Below are positions 52,109 to 60,689 of a stretch of 64,000 nucleotides of DNA, in pieces (the first letter of the stretch is position 1; each line of letters starts with the position of its first letter). The position numbers were made by a program, and so were the translations under genes. The notes beneath the pieces are model-generated. The model saw only the letters and a list, made by a program, of their open reading frames with translations, had not been told where the DNA came from and ran no database searches. The stretch comes from an uncultured Dysgonomonas sp. Lineage in GTDB: Bacteria; Bacteroidota; Bacteroidia; Bacteroidales; Dysgonomonadaceae. Where the stretch lies: positions 1 through 64,000 of the forward strand of contig USOX01000005.1 in NCBI GenBank assembly GCA_900556485.1, written 5' to 3'.

Positions 52109-53302
52109 ATGAAATATGATTTCGACAAAGTAATCGACCGTAAAGGCACTAATGCTTTAAAGGTTGATGTATTGGCTGAACGCTTCGGTAATCCTGATTT
52201 AATATCATTGTGGGTAGCTGATATGGATTTTCTGTCACCTCCGGCTGTTACAGAGGCTATAATTGAGCGGGCTAAACATGGAATATTTGGATATACTTGT
52301 GCTTCACAAGCATACTACGATTCCATTATGAATTGGGTAAAACGCCATCACAACTGGCAGATAGAACAAGACTGGATGAATTTTATTCCGGGCATCGTAA
52401 AAGGTATTGCCTTTGTAATAGATTGCTTTACTACCAAAGAAGATAAAGTGATTATACAACCTCCGGTGTACCATCCTTTTCGGCTTATTCCAACAATGCA
52501 CCATCGCACAGTATTAGACAATCAGTTGATATTGGAGGCCGGACAATATAAAATGGACTTAAATGGATTGAAAAAGATTATTGATCCATTATGCAAAGTC
52601 TTGATCTTATGTAATCCTCATAATCCGGGAGGAAGAGTTTGGAGCAAGCAGGAATTGATTGATATAGCTGAGATTTGTTATGATAACAATATATTGGTTA
52701 TCTCAGACGAAATTCATTCCGATTTAGCTTTTGCTCCACATAAACATATTCCATTTGCCAGTGTCTCAGAGAAGGCAGCACAGAACAGTATAACATTTAT
52801 GGCTCCGAGTAAAACCTTTAATATTGCAGGTATAGTTAGCTCTTATTCTATTATACCGAATAAAGAATTAAGGGAGAAATTTCAGGAATATTTGTCTGCC
52901 AGAGAATTGTCAGAAGGTCATATCTTCGCGTATTTGGCTGCACAAGCTGCTTACGATCATGGAGACGAATGGTTGTCTCAGGTTAAAGATTATCTCTGGA
53001 AAAATATTACCTTTGTAGACGAATATCTGAAAGTAAATATTCCTCAAATAAAGGCTATTATACCCGAAGCATCTTTCCTTGTATGGCTCGATTGTAAAGA
53101 ATTGAATTTATCACAAGAAGATTTAGTCTCTTTGTTTGTCAATGATGCCAAACTGGCATTAAATGATGGAGTAATGTTTGGTATTGGAGGTGAAGGATTT
53201 ATGCGAATGAATATAGGAAGTTCAAAGTCAGTAATTGAAAAAGCCTTGGATAATCTTAAAAAAGCTGTTGATTCCAAACAAATTACAAAGAGCATTGTTT
53301 AA
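52109..53302 (+). CDS. MalY/PatB-type aminotransferase (cystathionine beta-lyase)
   Basis: The 397 residues match fold-type I PLP enzymes of the MalY/PatB group: the PLP lysine is Lys235 in SKTFNIAG, with LWVADMDF (about 33-40) at the start, NPHNPGGRVW (about 170-179) and SDEIHSDL (about 200-207). They catalyse C-S bond cleavage of cystathionine to homocysteine, pyruvate and ammonia, and some regulate genes. It stands alone between ahpC and the FKBP gene, with no regulatory partner in sight. Confidence 0.85.
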   Translation: MKYDFDKVIDRKGTNALKVDVLAERFGNPDLISLWVADMDFLSPPAVTEAIIERAKHGIFGYTCASQAYYDSIMNWVKRHHNWQIEQDWMNFIPGIVKGIAFVIDCFTTKEDKVIIQPPVYHPFRLIPTMHHRTVLDNQLILEAGQYKMDLNGLKKIIDPLCKVLILCNPHNPGGRVWSKQELIDIAEICYDNNILVISDEIHSDLAFAPHKHIPFASVSEKAAQNSITFMAPSKTFNIAGIVSSYSIIPNKELREKFQEYLSARELSEGHIFAYLAAQAAYDHGDEWLSQVKDYLWKNITFVDEYLKVNIPQIKAIIPEASFLVWLDCKELNLSQEDLVSLFVNDAKLALNDGVMFGIGGEGFMRMNIGSSKSVIEKALDNLKKAVDSKQITKSIV

Positions 53303-53397
53303 AATCAAAATTAGGCACGATTGTTGCCTATTACAAAATATAAAAAGAAAGTCCCTGAAGACTTTGATTATTAATCAAAACAAACAAATACTTTAAA

Positions 53398-54006
53398 ATG
53401 AAAATCTCAACAAATAAGTTTGTTTCTTTATCATATGACCTTAATGTAGGTGAGGGTGAAGAACGTGAATTGATGGAAAGAGCAACACCTGATCATCCGC
53501 TTGAGTTTATCTATGGAACTAAATCAATGTTGGAAGCTTTCGAGAAAAATCTGGATGGTTTGGCAGAAGGCGATTCTTTCGATTTTGTTCTTACTCCGGA
53601 AGAGGCATATGGCGAATATGATGATGACAATGTAGTAGATCTTCCACGCCATATCTTCGAACAAGATGGCAAGTTGGACGAAAAAGTGATATTCGAAGGC
53701 AATATGGTACCAATGATGGACTCTAACGGTCAGCGTTTAGACGGATCGGTAGTAGCAGTTAAAGACGATAGTGTTAAAATGGACTTTAATCATCCACTTG
53801 CAGGAGAAACACTTAACTTCACTGGTAAGGTACTTACTGTTAGAGAATCTACTCCAGAAGAAATAGCTGCATTATTTGCTCCTCAGGGAGGTTGTGGTTG
53901 TGGTTCTTGTAGCTGCGGTGGCGCCGAGGAAGAAGCCTGTGGCTGTGGTAGCGAAAAAGAAATGAGTGGAGGCTGCGGATCAGGTTGTGACTGTGGTGGA
54001 CACTAA
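53398..54006 (+). CDS. SlyD-like FKBP-type peptidyl-prolyl isomerase
   Basis: The 202 residues have an FKBP fold (about 1-70 and 130-160) split by an IF chaperone insert (about 75-125), as in SlyD. The FKBP signature is DFVLTPEEAYGEYDD. From 165 to the end there is a Cys/Gly-rich metal-binding tail with 14 or so cysteines (GCGCGSCSCGG and similar), ending in His. SlyD tails bind nickel, zinc or other metals. The enzyme isomerises prolyl bonds in the cytoplasm and holds unfolded proteins. A strong terminator follows. Confidence 0.88.
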   Translation: MKISTNKFVSLSYDLNVGEGEERELMERATPDHPLEFIYGTKSMLEAFEKNLDGLAEGDSFDFVLTPEEAYGEYDDDNVVDLPRHIFEQDGKLDEKVIFEGNMVPMMDSNGQRLDGSVVAVKDDSVKMDFNHPLAGETLNFTGKVLTVRESTPEEIAALFAPQGGCGCGSCSCGGAEEEACGCGSEKEMSGGCGSGCDCGGH

Positions 54007-54041
54007 GCTTAATTTGTTTTTAACTAAACGAATATAAATAG

Positions 54042-54077
54042 GCGAGGGGGATTTATCATCCCCCTCGCTATATTTTT
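54042..54077. terminator. Terminator after the SlyD-like gene
   Basis: GCGAGGGGGAT (54042-54052) pairs perfectly with ATCCCCCTCGC (54058-54068) around TTATC, then TATATTTTT. It also lies just beyond the end of the convergent DUF4252 gene. Confidence 0.8.
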
Positions 54078-54082
54078 AGTTA

Positions 54083-54553
54083 TTATTTAGTGCTATCCAT
54101 CACGCCTTGTATATCTTCTGCTGTAAAATTACCGGTAATACGGATTATAGTACATGCATTCGGCTCATTGACAAACATAACCAGGTCTTTAAATTTATCA
54201 TTCTCTTTATGAGCATAGAAAGTAACATTGTCGCCCTTATCCTTTACAGCCATTAAGGTTTCGTAGGTTTTTGTCTTAACTAATGCTTTGATCTCATTTC
54301 TCATCATATCGGATGCACCTTTGTTCTCGCTGTTATATACTTCAAGCTGCTCAAGTTTACTCGCCAGATTCTTAATATTCACTCCTCCCATCATATCCGC
54401 CCCTTTGCTTGGCATCATGCTAAGTAGGGATTTAGATATATATACTGTTGTTATATCGTCGTGGTTCGACAACTTCTCAAATATATCTTGTGCCTGTACT
54501 GCAGTAAAACTGAGTATCAGTGCCATTATTGTTAATAATACTTTTCTATTCAT
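54083..54553 (-). CDS. DUF4252 protein 1 (last gene of the sigma operon)
   Basis: The 156-residue secreted protein has a signal peptide (MNRKVLLTIMALILSFTAVQA) and one DUF4252 domain. It has the paralogue hallmarks YETLMAVKDKGDNVTFYAHKE and IIRITGNFTAEDIQGVM near the end. Its start overlaps the anti-sigma stop by four bases, so the operon continues sigma, anti-sigma, DUF4252. Function unknown. The LLSMMPSKGADMMGG stretch is rich in methionine. Confidence 0.8.
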   Translation of the reverse strand: MNRKVLLTIMALILSFTAVQAQDIFEKLSNHDDITTVYISKSLLSMMPSKGADMMGGVNIKNLASKLEQLEVYNSENKGASDMMRNEIKALVKTKTYETLMAVKDKGDNVTFYAHKENDKFKDLVMFVNEPNACTIIRITGNFTAEDIQGVMDSTK

Positions 54554-55116
54554 GATTCTTTATTATTTTTTCGGTTTAGTGTTCTGTTTAATATTTCGTT
54601 TGCTTTGTCTATGTTTTCAGAGACTACTGCTACTTGTGACACACCTTTGTTGAAATTAGATGAAACCAATGCTAATGCTTTTTGTGCTTCTCTATATGCT
54701 TCTTCAGGATCTGAATATGTATCTTTTAGCTCTGTTTGTCCAGTTAATGGGGTATCTATGTTCCTGTTACTATTGAAGTATATACCAACAGAGATCAGAA
54801 TTGCAATTCCTGCAGCAGCACTGCCAATCCATCTCATTATATGTCTTTTCTTCTGCTGAGGCTTTAATATTACTCGTTTTTCTTCTTCCTGCCGGGCTAG
54901 TCCATCAATAAGGCTTTCCAGGTTCGATTCTAACATAGGAGGAATATCGATGTTTTCAGCCTCATGTAGCTGGGCAAAGATTTCTTTTTCGTCTGCCAAC
55001 TCTTCAGCAATCTGATCGTTATTGAAATAGTTTCTCAGAATTTGTTCTTCTTCATGATTGGTTTCACCATTGTAGAAGGCTTCTATTAGTCTTTTTATAT
55101 CATCAGTATTCATCAT
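54550..55116 (-). CDS. Membrane-anchored anti-sigma factor-like protein
   Basis: The 188-residue protein has a charged N-terminal helical domain (1-85; KRLIEAFYNGETNHEEEQILRNYF.. that can wrap a sigma factor), one membrane helix (WIGSAAAGIAILISVGIYF, about 95-113), and a short periplasmic tail with TLNRKN. It has no zinc HxxxCxxC motif. Its start overlaps the sigma gene stop by four bases, a layout typical of ECF sigma/anti-sigma pairs. It would hold the sigma factor until an envelope signal releases it. Confidence 0.82.
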   Translation of the reverse strand: MMNTDDIKRLIEAFYNGETNHEEEQILRNYFNNDQIAEELADEKEIFAQLHEAENIDIPPMLESNLESLIDGLARQEEEKRVILKPQQKKRHIMRWIGSAAAGIAILISVGIYFNSNRNIDTPLTGQTELKDTYSDPEEAYREAQKALALVSSNFNKGVSQVAVVSENIDKANEILNRTLNRKNNKES

Positions 55117-55607
55117 TGTTCAATTTTAATAAATTGTTCTCTTATGGTTTTTCTGGCGCGAGATAGCATTACCCGTATATTTCCGGGACTAAGCCCTGTC
55201 ATTTGTTCTATTTCTTCATCAGAGTATCCATCCCAATGTTTCATCATCATCACTTGCTTTTGTTGTTCCGGAAGTCTGTTTATCAGATGTTTTACATGAT
55301 TTGCTCTATCTTGTATTTCTATCTGGTTGACAAGCGACTCCGTTTCCGGTATATCAGCATCGTAAGAAGTCTGGTAGTCATTTTTCGTTTTCCTCAGAAA
55401 GTCCAGACATGTATTACGAAGTGTTATTATTGCAAAAGCTTCGGTATTACTAATGTCATTCATTTCATCTCTTTTATTCCATAGTTTGATATATGTTTCC
55501 TGAACTATATCTTCTGCGTTTGCAGCGTCTTGAATAATGCGATATGCTACCCTGTACAGTTTTTGATGATATGGGAGAAAGACTTTCTTGAAAGTTTCCG
55601 CATCCAT
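55113..55607 (-). CDS. ECF-type RNA polymerase sigma factor
   Basis: The 164 residues have sigma region 2 (AEDIVQETYIKLWNKRDEM and TLRNTCLDFLRKTKND) and region 4 (LPEQQKQVMMMKHWDGYSDEEIEQMTGLSPGNIRVMLSRARKTIRE), with no region 3. It sits between DUF4252 genes, with its start four bases after the previous DUF4252 stop. Together they suggest that the sigma factor transcribes this operon itself. Confidence 0.9.
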   Translation of the reverse strand: MDAETFKKVFLPYHQKLYRVAYRIIQDAANAEDIVQETYIKLWNKRDEMNDISNTEAFAIITLRNTCLDFLRKTKNDYQTSYDADIPETESLVNQIEIQDRANHVKHLINRLPEQQKQVMMMKHWDGYSDEEIEQMTGLSPGNIRVMLSRARKTIREQFIKIEQ

Positions 55608-55611
55608 ATTC

Positions 55612-56121
55612 TTATTCCTTATATTGTTGAGTTATATTGTTAATTTCAGTTTCGCTTAACTTTCCGGTAACTTTTACGATGGCTCTGTCATCATATTTTA
55701 TGACTACCATTATCAATTCTGATTTTATTGGCTCATCCCCTTTCACAATAATGTGTACTACACCATCCTTTTTAACTGTCATCTGGGTTTTGTAGCCATT
55801 ACTTCCATCTTTATAAGATGTGTTGAAATCCTGAGTGAAATCGTTCCATATATCCTTTGTACAATCTTTAAGAGTTAATATAGTTACGGTTTCGATAGGG
55901 AACTCTTGTTGCATCTTCTCTATATCAGCTTGGTTTTTTGTGGAATCTTTTGCCATTGCCTCTCTGATTGGACCAATTATAGTCTCTTTGTCTATAAACT
56001 TATAATCTGCTCCATCTTTGACCGAATAGGTCGAAATGAGATTGCTTATTACATCTTTAGCCGATACAATCTGACAGACAGATAAGCAAAACAGTAAGAA
56101 CATGACTGAGAGTTTTTTCAT
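55612..56121 (-). CDS. DUF4252 protein 2
   Basis: The 169-residue protein has a signal peptide (MKKLSVMFLLFCLSVCQIVSA) and the DUF4252 layout ending VTGKLSETEINNITQQYKE. NGYKTQMTVKKDGVVHII is the equivalent of the YETLM block. Its stop lies four bases before the sigma start and its start overlaps the previous DUF4252 stop by four bases. Paralogue of the copies at 54083, 56118 and 56797; function unknown. Confidence 0.8.
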   Translation of the reverse strand: MKKLSVMFLLFCLSVCQIVSAKDVISNLISTYSVKDGADYKFIDKETIIGPIREAMAKDSTKNQADIEKMQQEFPIETVTILTLKDCTKDIWNDFTQDFNTSYKDGSNGYKTQMTVKKDGVVHIIVKGDEPIKSELIMVVIKYDDRAIVKVTGKLSETEINNITQQYKE

Positions 56122-56603
56122 TGTTTAAAATTTTTCTTTTGTTCATTTATTATTTCATTGAGGTCAGACTCACTTAAGCTACCGGACATTTTTACAACCA
56201 CAGCATCTTCATCGTCTACAACTACAATAAACACTTCTGAAATAATATCTTTATCTTTTTTTGCAAAAATTGTAACATTATTCTCTTTATCTTTTACACT
56301 TAGGAGAGTTTCATACAGATTGGCTTTTTTTACTTCTTCAACAGTATTCAATACTTTATCTTTTATTTCTGCCGGATAGTTTTCAAAAGCGGCTACTTCT
56401 ATTTCCTCTATTTTCTCCATAAAGTTTGAGCCCATTTGATTCTTTGCTTGTTCAACAGCGGGTTTTAGCATCTCTTTGTCTATAACTTGATGTTGAACAT
56501 TATCAACCTTAGCCAATTCGGCAATAAGGGTATTTAAATCTTGAGCCGAAGCTGTTACCCCCAATGCTAACAACAATACTAAACCACACAGATACTTTTT
56601 CAT
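56118..56603 (-). CDS. DUF4252 protein 3
   Basis: The 161-residue protein has a signal peptide (MKKYLCGLVLLLALGVTASAQ) and the DUF4252 domain with NLYETLLSVKDKENNVTIFAKKDKD and VVKMSGSLSESDLNEII. It starts a run of five tightly spaced genes (54083-56603), which is headed by the third AAAAGTGAC element at 56648, 45 bases upstream. Function unknown. Confidence 0.82.
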   Translation of the reverse strand: MKKYLCGLVLLLALGVTASAQDLNTLIAELAKVDNVQHQVIDKEMLKPAVEQAKNQMGSNFMEKIEEIEVAAFENYPAEIKDKVLNTVEEVKKANLYETLLSVKDKENNVTIFAKKDKDIISEVFIVVVDDEDAVVVKMSGSLSESDLNEIINEQKKNFKQ

Positions 56604-56647
56604 AATTTTATTTTTGTTTGTTTATAGTCAATCCGTTTTTTTTTCTA

Positions 56648-56671
56648 AAAAGTGACAAAAGTGACACTTTT
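56648..56671 (-). repeat. AAAAGTGAC tandem element, copy 3
   Basis: Identical to copies 1 and 2 over 24 bases. It lies 44 bases upstream of the DUF4252 gene at 56603 on the minus strand; ATAGATAAA occurs at 56780. The gap 56604-56796 holds no gene. Confidence 0.8.
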
Positions 56672-56796
56672 TCTCATACTTTTCACTGTCACTTTTATAT
56701 TACTGCGAATACATATAGCCCATCGGATTCTAAAGAATTGGCATATTGCCACATTAGCTAATCAGTATATTACTTTTATATAGATAAATAATTCTT

Positions 56797-57264
56797 TTAA
56801 TTGTACTGATCCACAAGCTTATTAATATCTTCCTCGGATATCTTTCCTGAGAATTTAATGATAGCAGGATCATTATTATCCATACAAAGAAAAACTATTT
56901 CGCTGATATATTTCTTTTCTTTCTTCACCATAATACGTATCCCATCATTTTTTTCTCTGACCATCATCAGGGTTTCATAACCATTTCCATCCCGGGTCTT
57001 TTTGAAATCTTTGATTAGGTTTTGCTTTGTACCACCATCACAACTGGATAGGTCTAATATTTCCATCGATTTCACTCCTTTTGCTACAGGCATATTGTTT
57101 ACTCCACCAAACATTTTACCTAGTCCCATAAGAAAACCTCCTATCTGTACTTTTTCTACATTCTCTATTTTAGAAGCCTTCTTTAAAAGCTGATCTACAT
57201 TTTGTCCAAAAGCAAAAGAAGTTGAAGCAATAACTAATGCGATACTTAATATATATTTTTTCAT
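56797..57264 (-). CDS. DUF4252 protein 4
   Basis: The 155-residue protein has a signal peptide (MKKYILSIALVIASTSFAFG) and a DUF4252 domain with GNGYETLMMVREKNDGIRIMVKKEKK and IIKFSGKISEEDINKLVDQYN. It is separated from the other copies by 193 bases containing the 24-base repeat, so it may be its own unit. The cysteines SSCDGG and LCMDN are specific to this copy. Confidence 0.82.
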   Translation of the reverse strand: MKKYILSIALVIASTSFAFGQNVDQLLKKASKIENVEKVQIGGFLMGLGKMFGGVNNMPVAKGVKSMEILDLSSCDGGTKQNLIKDFKKTRDGNGYETLMMVREKNDGIRIMVKKEKKYISEIVFLCMDNNDPAIIKFSGKISEEDINKLVDQYN

Positions 57265-57392
57265 AACAATATTTTATTTCTTTAGGTTCGTAATTATTAT
57301 AGATGTGCGCTATCATCTGTATTCAATTACTAAGACGGAGCAGGGCTGAAATTTGTTACAGCAAAAAATGTTTTTTTTTATATAAAAAATAA

Positions 57393-57425
57393 ATATGGCT
57401 GTATATCAGTTGTATACAGCCATAT
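57393..57425 (-). terminator. Terminator between the 57462 gene and the DUF4252 cluster
   Basis: ATATGGCTGTATA (57393-57405) pairs perfectly over 13 bases with TATACAGCCATAT (57413-57425), loop of seven. On the minus strand a T-rich run follows. Confidence 0.7.
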
Positions 57426-57461
57426 CGTATTCGAAAATAAAACTAAAAATAGTTTTATCTT

Positions 57462-58226
57462 TTAAGACACCAATGCCTTATAGCGACGAAGCATATCCTC
57501 TTGTTCATCCTTATCGTCGGAGAAGATGTATCGTTTGATTAAATCCTTAAAGCTATCCTCTTTGTGCTCATAGGCAGATGATGATTGGTCTTGATAAATA
57601 TCCGAAAAATATTTCTTTACAGCATCCATCAGGATTGTTTTCTGTTGCTCATTTCCGGTCATAGCTTCGGTAATGTCTTCTTCTATTATTTCCTCCCCGG
57701 CGTGTTGTCCGGTGGTGGTCAACCAGCGGGTTACATACAATAAGTATGTTTCAGGAATCCATCCCCATTTATTAATAATAACAGAGATATCGAACATTTG
57801 ATAAACCTCATGGTTTAAATCATTCGAATCAAGGAATGCTGTATATAACGGAATATACTTAGGATCATAAAGAGCTAGTTTTAAGGCAAAGTGTGTTGCT
57901 GCATGTTCTTCATCATCAATCCAGGTTTCCCTATACTTGTTGTTAATCTCAGTTACTTTCTCTACCAATTGTTGCATTTTAGCATGTAGTTCGGGATGCT
58001 TAATAGCTTCCGAAGCTACAACGTCTTCAATTCCTCTATAAGTTCCTTCATCGAGTATGCCGTCCATGTGCTCCTCAGGGGAATCAAATTCATAATCGAC
58101 ATCAAGCTGGGGGAAAAGATTGTTATACCATTCGTAACTCTTGCCGTCAACGCCTTTTGCAATTCCGTCTAGCAGGCTGTCTAATACAGTTTCAGCCTCT
58201 GTTTTACCAAATTCTTCTGGTGTCAT
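57462..58226 (-). CDS. Unknown cytoplasmic acidic helical protein
   Basis: The 254-residue protein has no signal or membrane helix and is acidic (many D and E, for example SPEEHMDGILDEGTYRGIED). The predicted structure is mainly alpha. I recognise no domain; the motif EMTPEEFGKTEAETVLDSLLDG-like start and WIPETYLLYVTRWLTTTGQHAGEE near the middle are distinctive. It stands alone with terminators on either side. Function not inferred. Confidence 0.6.
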   Translation of the reverse strand: MTPEEFGKTEAETVLDSLLDGIAKGVDGKSYEWYNNLFPQLDVDYEFDSPEEHMDGILDEGTYRGIEDVVASEAIKHPELHAKMQQLVEKVTEINNKYRETWIDDEEHAATHFALKLALYDPKYIPLYTAFLDSNDLNHEVYQMFDISVIINKWGWIPETYLLYVTRWLTTTGQHAGEEIIEEDITEAMTGNEQQKTILMDAVKKYFSDIYQDQSSSAYEHKEDSFKDLIKRYIFSDDKDEQEDMLRRYKALVS

Positions 58227-58344
58227 AGTTTGTGGTTAAAAAGTTTGTTAATAGTGTATGTTAGTTATTTTATGCTCGGCTAAGATATTATTTTATTCTC
58301 AATTTCGTTAACGATAGAAAAGAATTCTATATCATTAGGCATTA

Positions 58345-58383
58345 AAAAAGGAGATAGTGTTTGTTTTTCAACAATATCTCCCT
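58345..58383 (-). terminator. Terminator after the META-domain gene
   Basis: On the plus strand GGAGATA (58350-58356) with TGTT pairs with AACA and TATCTCC (58375-58381) with one mismatch; on the minus strand it is followed by TTTTTTAATG, an ideal T-run. It lies about 45 bases beyond the META gene stop at 58427. Confidence 0.7.
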
Positions 58384-58426
58384 TTATTATACGAATGCCG
58401 TTAAGGCATATTATCTCATTAATGTA

Positions 58427-59236
58427 CTATTCTACACTTTTAGCAAATTCAAGTACTATATTTCCATCTTTAGAGAAAGTCAGTTTTTCTCCATTTTGAG
58501 CTACTTGAAGAGGTGCTGTCAGGTATGTAGTGAATTTGGCTTCACCTTCCATGCTAGGGCATGTCATCATAGTCATTGCAGCAGGCTTGAATGTAATAGT
58601 ATTTTCATTTAGTTCGTATGCTGTGCGATAAGTGTTGCATCCCGCATTACCAAAAACTTTGCCTTCAGCATCAATTTCCATTGTAGGCACTTTTTCTTTA
58701 AACAAAGTCGCAATGTCGCCATCAGCAATCGAAGTTAAATTCCATTTACCCACTAGGCTTTCAGCGCTTACTACAGTTGCAGCAGCATTTTCTGCAGGTT
58801 TTTCAGCTTTTTCGAATTGTAGCAATACTTCATTATCTTTAGTAAAGGTCAACAAACCATCTTTATCTAATGATAATACAACATTTGGAGTCGACAACGA
58901 AGACAAGAATAAAGGCTCTTTATTTGCATCGAAGCACATTTTCATAGTTGCAATAAGATTTGGAGCAGAAAATTCATTCTCTTCGCTAAGTGAAAACTTA
59001 CCACCAAATCCGTTACAACCTCCATTACCGGCTATAGTACTGTCGCTAAAATTGAACTCAAAATTAGGAATAGAACCTTCGAATGCAGCTTTAGCATCTT
59101 CACCTTTCAATGTTTTTAATGTCCAGTAGCCTTCCAGTTTAGTTTTTTCAATTGGTTTTACCGAAGTGCAGCTTTGCAATCCGAAAGCTATCACAACAGC
59201 AGCCAAAAGCAATGATGTTTTAAATAAACGTTTCAT
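58427..59236 (-). CDS. Double META-domain (HslJ-like) lipoprotein
   Basis: The start is the ATG at 59236 (MKRLFKTSLLLAAVVIAFGLQSC, lipobox LQSC, Cys23); a longer frame to 59314 is not needed and overlaps the previous gene. The 269-residue protein has two META-type domains: KLEGYWTLKTLKGEDAKAAF...GNGGCNGFGG and LVGKWNLTSIADGDI...GNAGCNTYRT, each with the GxxGCNxxxG signature. The domain occurs in heat-stress protein HslJ and in secreted lipoproteins. It is probably located in the periplasm or outer membrane. It is 74 bases after the amidase gene. Confidence 0.8.
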   Translation of the reverse strand: MKRLFKTSLLLAAVVIAFGLQSCTSVKPIEKTKLEGYWTLKTLKGEDAKAAFEGSIPNFEFNFSDSTIAGNGGCNGFGGKFSLSEENEFSAPNLIATMKMCFDANKEPLFLSSLSTPNVVLSLDKDGLLTFTKDNEVLLQFEKAEKPAENAAATVVSAESLVGKWNLTSIADGDIATLFKEKVPTMEIDAEGKVFGNAGCNTYRTAYELNENTITFKPAAMTMMTCPSMEGEAKFTTYLTAPLQVAQNGEKLTFSKDGNIVLEFAKSVE

Positions 59237-59310
59237 AAGTTTAAAGTATTTATATTCAATAATTAATTCATTTACTTGTAACTGTCCTTTAGGCCGAAGT
59301 AACTTGTAAC

Positions 59311-60090
59311 TCATTTTATTTCAAATCTATCAGCATCCTTCCATACAGGAAATTTATTTCTGAACAATTCAAGTTCAGCCTTCGATAATTGAACAGTTTC
59401 AACCAGCTCTTGGTTTGCTCCCAACGAAGAAATTTCCTCACCTCTGGCATTTATCAGCTTCGATTTTCCACAATGTTCCAGTCCGTTTCCGTCTTTTCCA
59501 ATACGGTTTACTCCGCATACATAGCTCATATTTTCTATAGCACGGGCTGTCAGTAAAGCATCCCATACTTTTATTCTCGAAGTTGGCCAGTTCGCTGCAT
59601 ATATAAGCAGGTCATATTCATTATTCACATTTCTGGCCCATACAGGAAAACGGAGATCGTAGCAGATCAACAGACAAATATTAAAACCTTTATATTTGAA
59701 AACCAGACGATTGTCTCCGGAAGAAAAATGTTGAGGTTCGCTACCCATTCTGAAAAGGTGGCGTTTATCGTAAAAATATTCTCTTTGAGGAGTAATGAAG
59801 AATCCTCTATTATAGAATTCGTTATTCTCTTTAGCTATAAAACTACCACAAATGGCTATATTATAATTTTTTGCCCAACTTTTTATTAGTGATATTGTTT
59901 TTCCGCTATTCTCCTCAGCCAGATTATGGCTATTCATAGAAAAGCCTGTAGTACACATTTCGGGCAAAACAACTATATCGCTGCTGCCCGAAAGTTTTTT
60001 TACTGTCTTTTCTATAAAGTTCAGATTAGTCTCTTTGTCTTCCCATGCAATGTCATATTGCATAAGACTTATTCTTATATCTTGTGACAT
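59311..60090 (-). CDS. Nitrilase-superfamily amidohydrolase (YafV/omega-amidase-like)
   Basis: The 259 residues keep the catalytic triad of carbon-nitrogen hydrolases: Glu44 (VVLPEMCTTGF), Lys109 (YFYDKRHLF) and Cys143 (CLLICYDLRFP). Similar YafV/omega-amidases hydrolyse alpha-ketoglutaramate or succinamate in methionine or glutamine repair pathways. Substrate is not certain. The acyltransferase gene is encoded 17 bases upstream and probably shares its transcript. Confidence 0.85.
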   Translation of the reverse strand: MSQDIRISLMQYDIAWEDKETNLNFIEKTVKKLSGSSDIVVLPEMCTTGFSMNSHNLAEENSGKTISLIKSWAKNYNIAICGSFIAKENNEFYNRGFFITPQREYFYDKRHLFRMGSEPQHFSSGDNRLVFKYKGFNICLLICYDLRFPVWARNVNNEYDLLIYAANWPTSRIKVWDALLTARAIENMSYVCGVNRIGKDGNGLEHCGKSKLINARGEEISSLGANQELVETVQLSKAELELFRNKFPVWKDADRFEIK

Positions 60091-60107
60091 GCAAATTACA
60101 TTTTGAA

Positions 60108-60647
60108 TTATAAAGAAAAGTATTCAGGATGCTTTGCTGTAACCCCTTCATAACAGGCTTTTATTTTCTCTATATCAGCATCAGCATCGCCGCTAGGTAT
60201 TATTATCTTTTTAAAATCAGCTTCTTTCTTCTTGTAGTCGAGTGCAGCTACTACTATTGGTACATTGGCTGCTAAAGCAATAAAGTAGAAACCTTTTTTC
60301 CATTCAGGATTTAATTTTCTGGTGGCTTCAGGAGTTATTGCCAACTGAAAATCATCTTTTTTTCGGTATATTTCAGCCATTTGCTCAGTAAGGGATGTCT
60401 TCCGCGAACGGTCAACAGGTATTCCTCCAAGAAAGTTGAATATTAAATTCATCGGAAAGAAAAACCATTCTTTCTTAATTAAGAATTTAGCCTTTCTCCC
60501 CATTGCCTTATATACAGTGAGTCCTAAAGGCAAATCCCAGTTACTTGTATGCGGAGCAACACAAATAACACTTTTCACAGGCAAATCGGTAAGTCCGGTA
60601 ATTTTCCAACCAACAAGCCTGAGTATAAATTGATAAAATTTCTTCAT
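60108..60647 (-). CDS. LPLAT-family acyltransferase
   Basis: The 179 residues have the HX4D catalytic motif in APHTSNWDLPLG (His33, Asp38) and a glycerophosphate-binding GGIPVDRSRK block (about 74-83) with EATRKLNPEWKKGFY. It is a small 1-acyl-glycerol-3-phosphate acyltransferase-like enzyme that may place an acyl chain on a phospholipid or another acceptor; it lacks obvious membrane helices. It is separated from the 60687 gene by a hairpin and runs into the amidase. Confidence 0.85.
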   Translation of the reverse strand: MKKFYQFILRLVGWKITGLTDLPVKSVICVAPHTSNWDLPLGLTVYKAMGRKAKFLIKKEWFFFPMNLIFNFLGGIPVDRSRKTSLTEQMAEIYRKKDDFQLAITPEATRKLNPEWKKGFYFIALAANVPIVVAALDYKKKEADFKKIIIPSGDADADIEKIKACYEGVTAKHPEYFSL

Positions 60648-60649
60648 TA

Positions 60650-60689
60650 TAAGAGTCCGTCTTCTTAAAAAAATATAAACAGGCTCTTA
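60650..60689. repeat. Short hairpin with AAGAG-N-C ends in the 39-base spacer
   Basis: TAAGAGTCCG (60650-60659) pairs with CAGGCTCTTA (60680-60689) with two mismatched or wobble positions, enclosing 20 bases. The right arm contains the stop codon of the 60687 gene; the left arm is three bases from the acyltransferase start. Ends resemble the elements at 21817 and 48495. Confidence 0.45.

Noticed and set aside
59237..59314. 26-residue extension of the META-domain protein
   Set aside because: It would overlap the amidase stop and place residues before a clear lipoprotein signal peptide.
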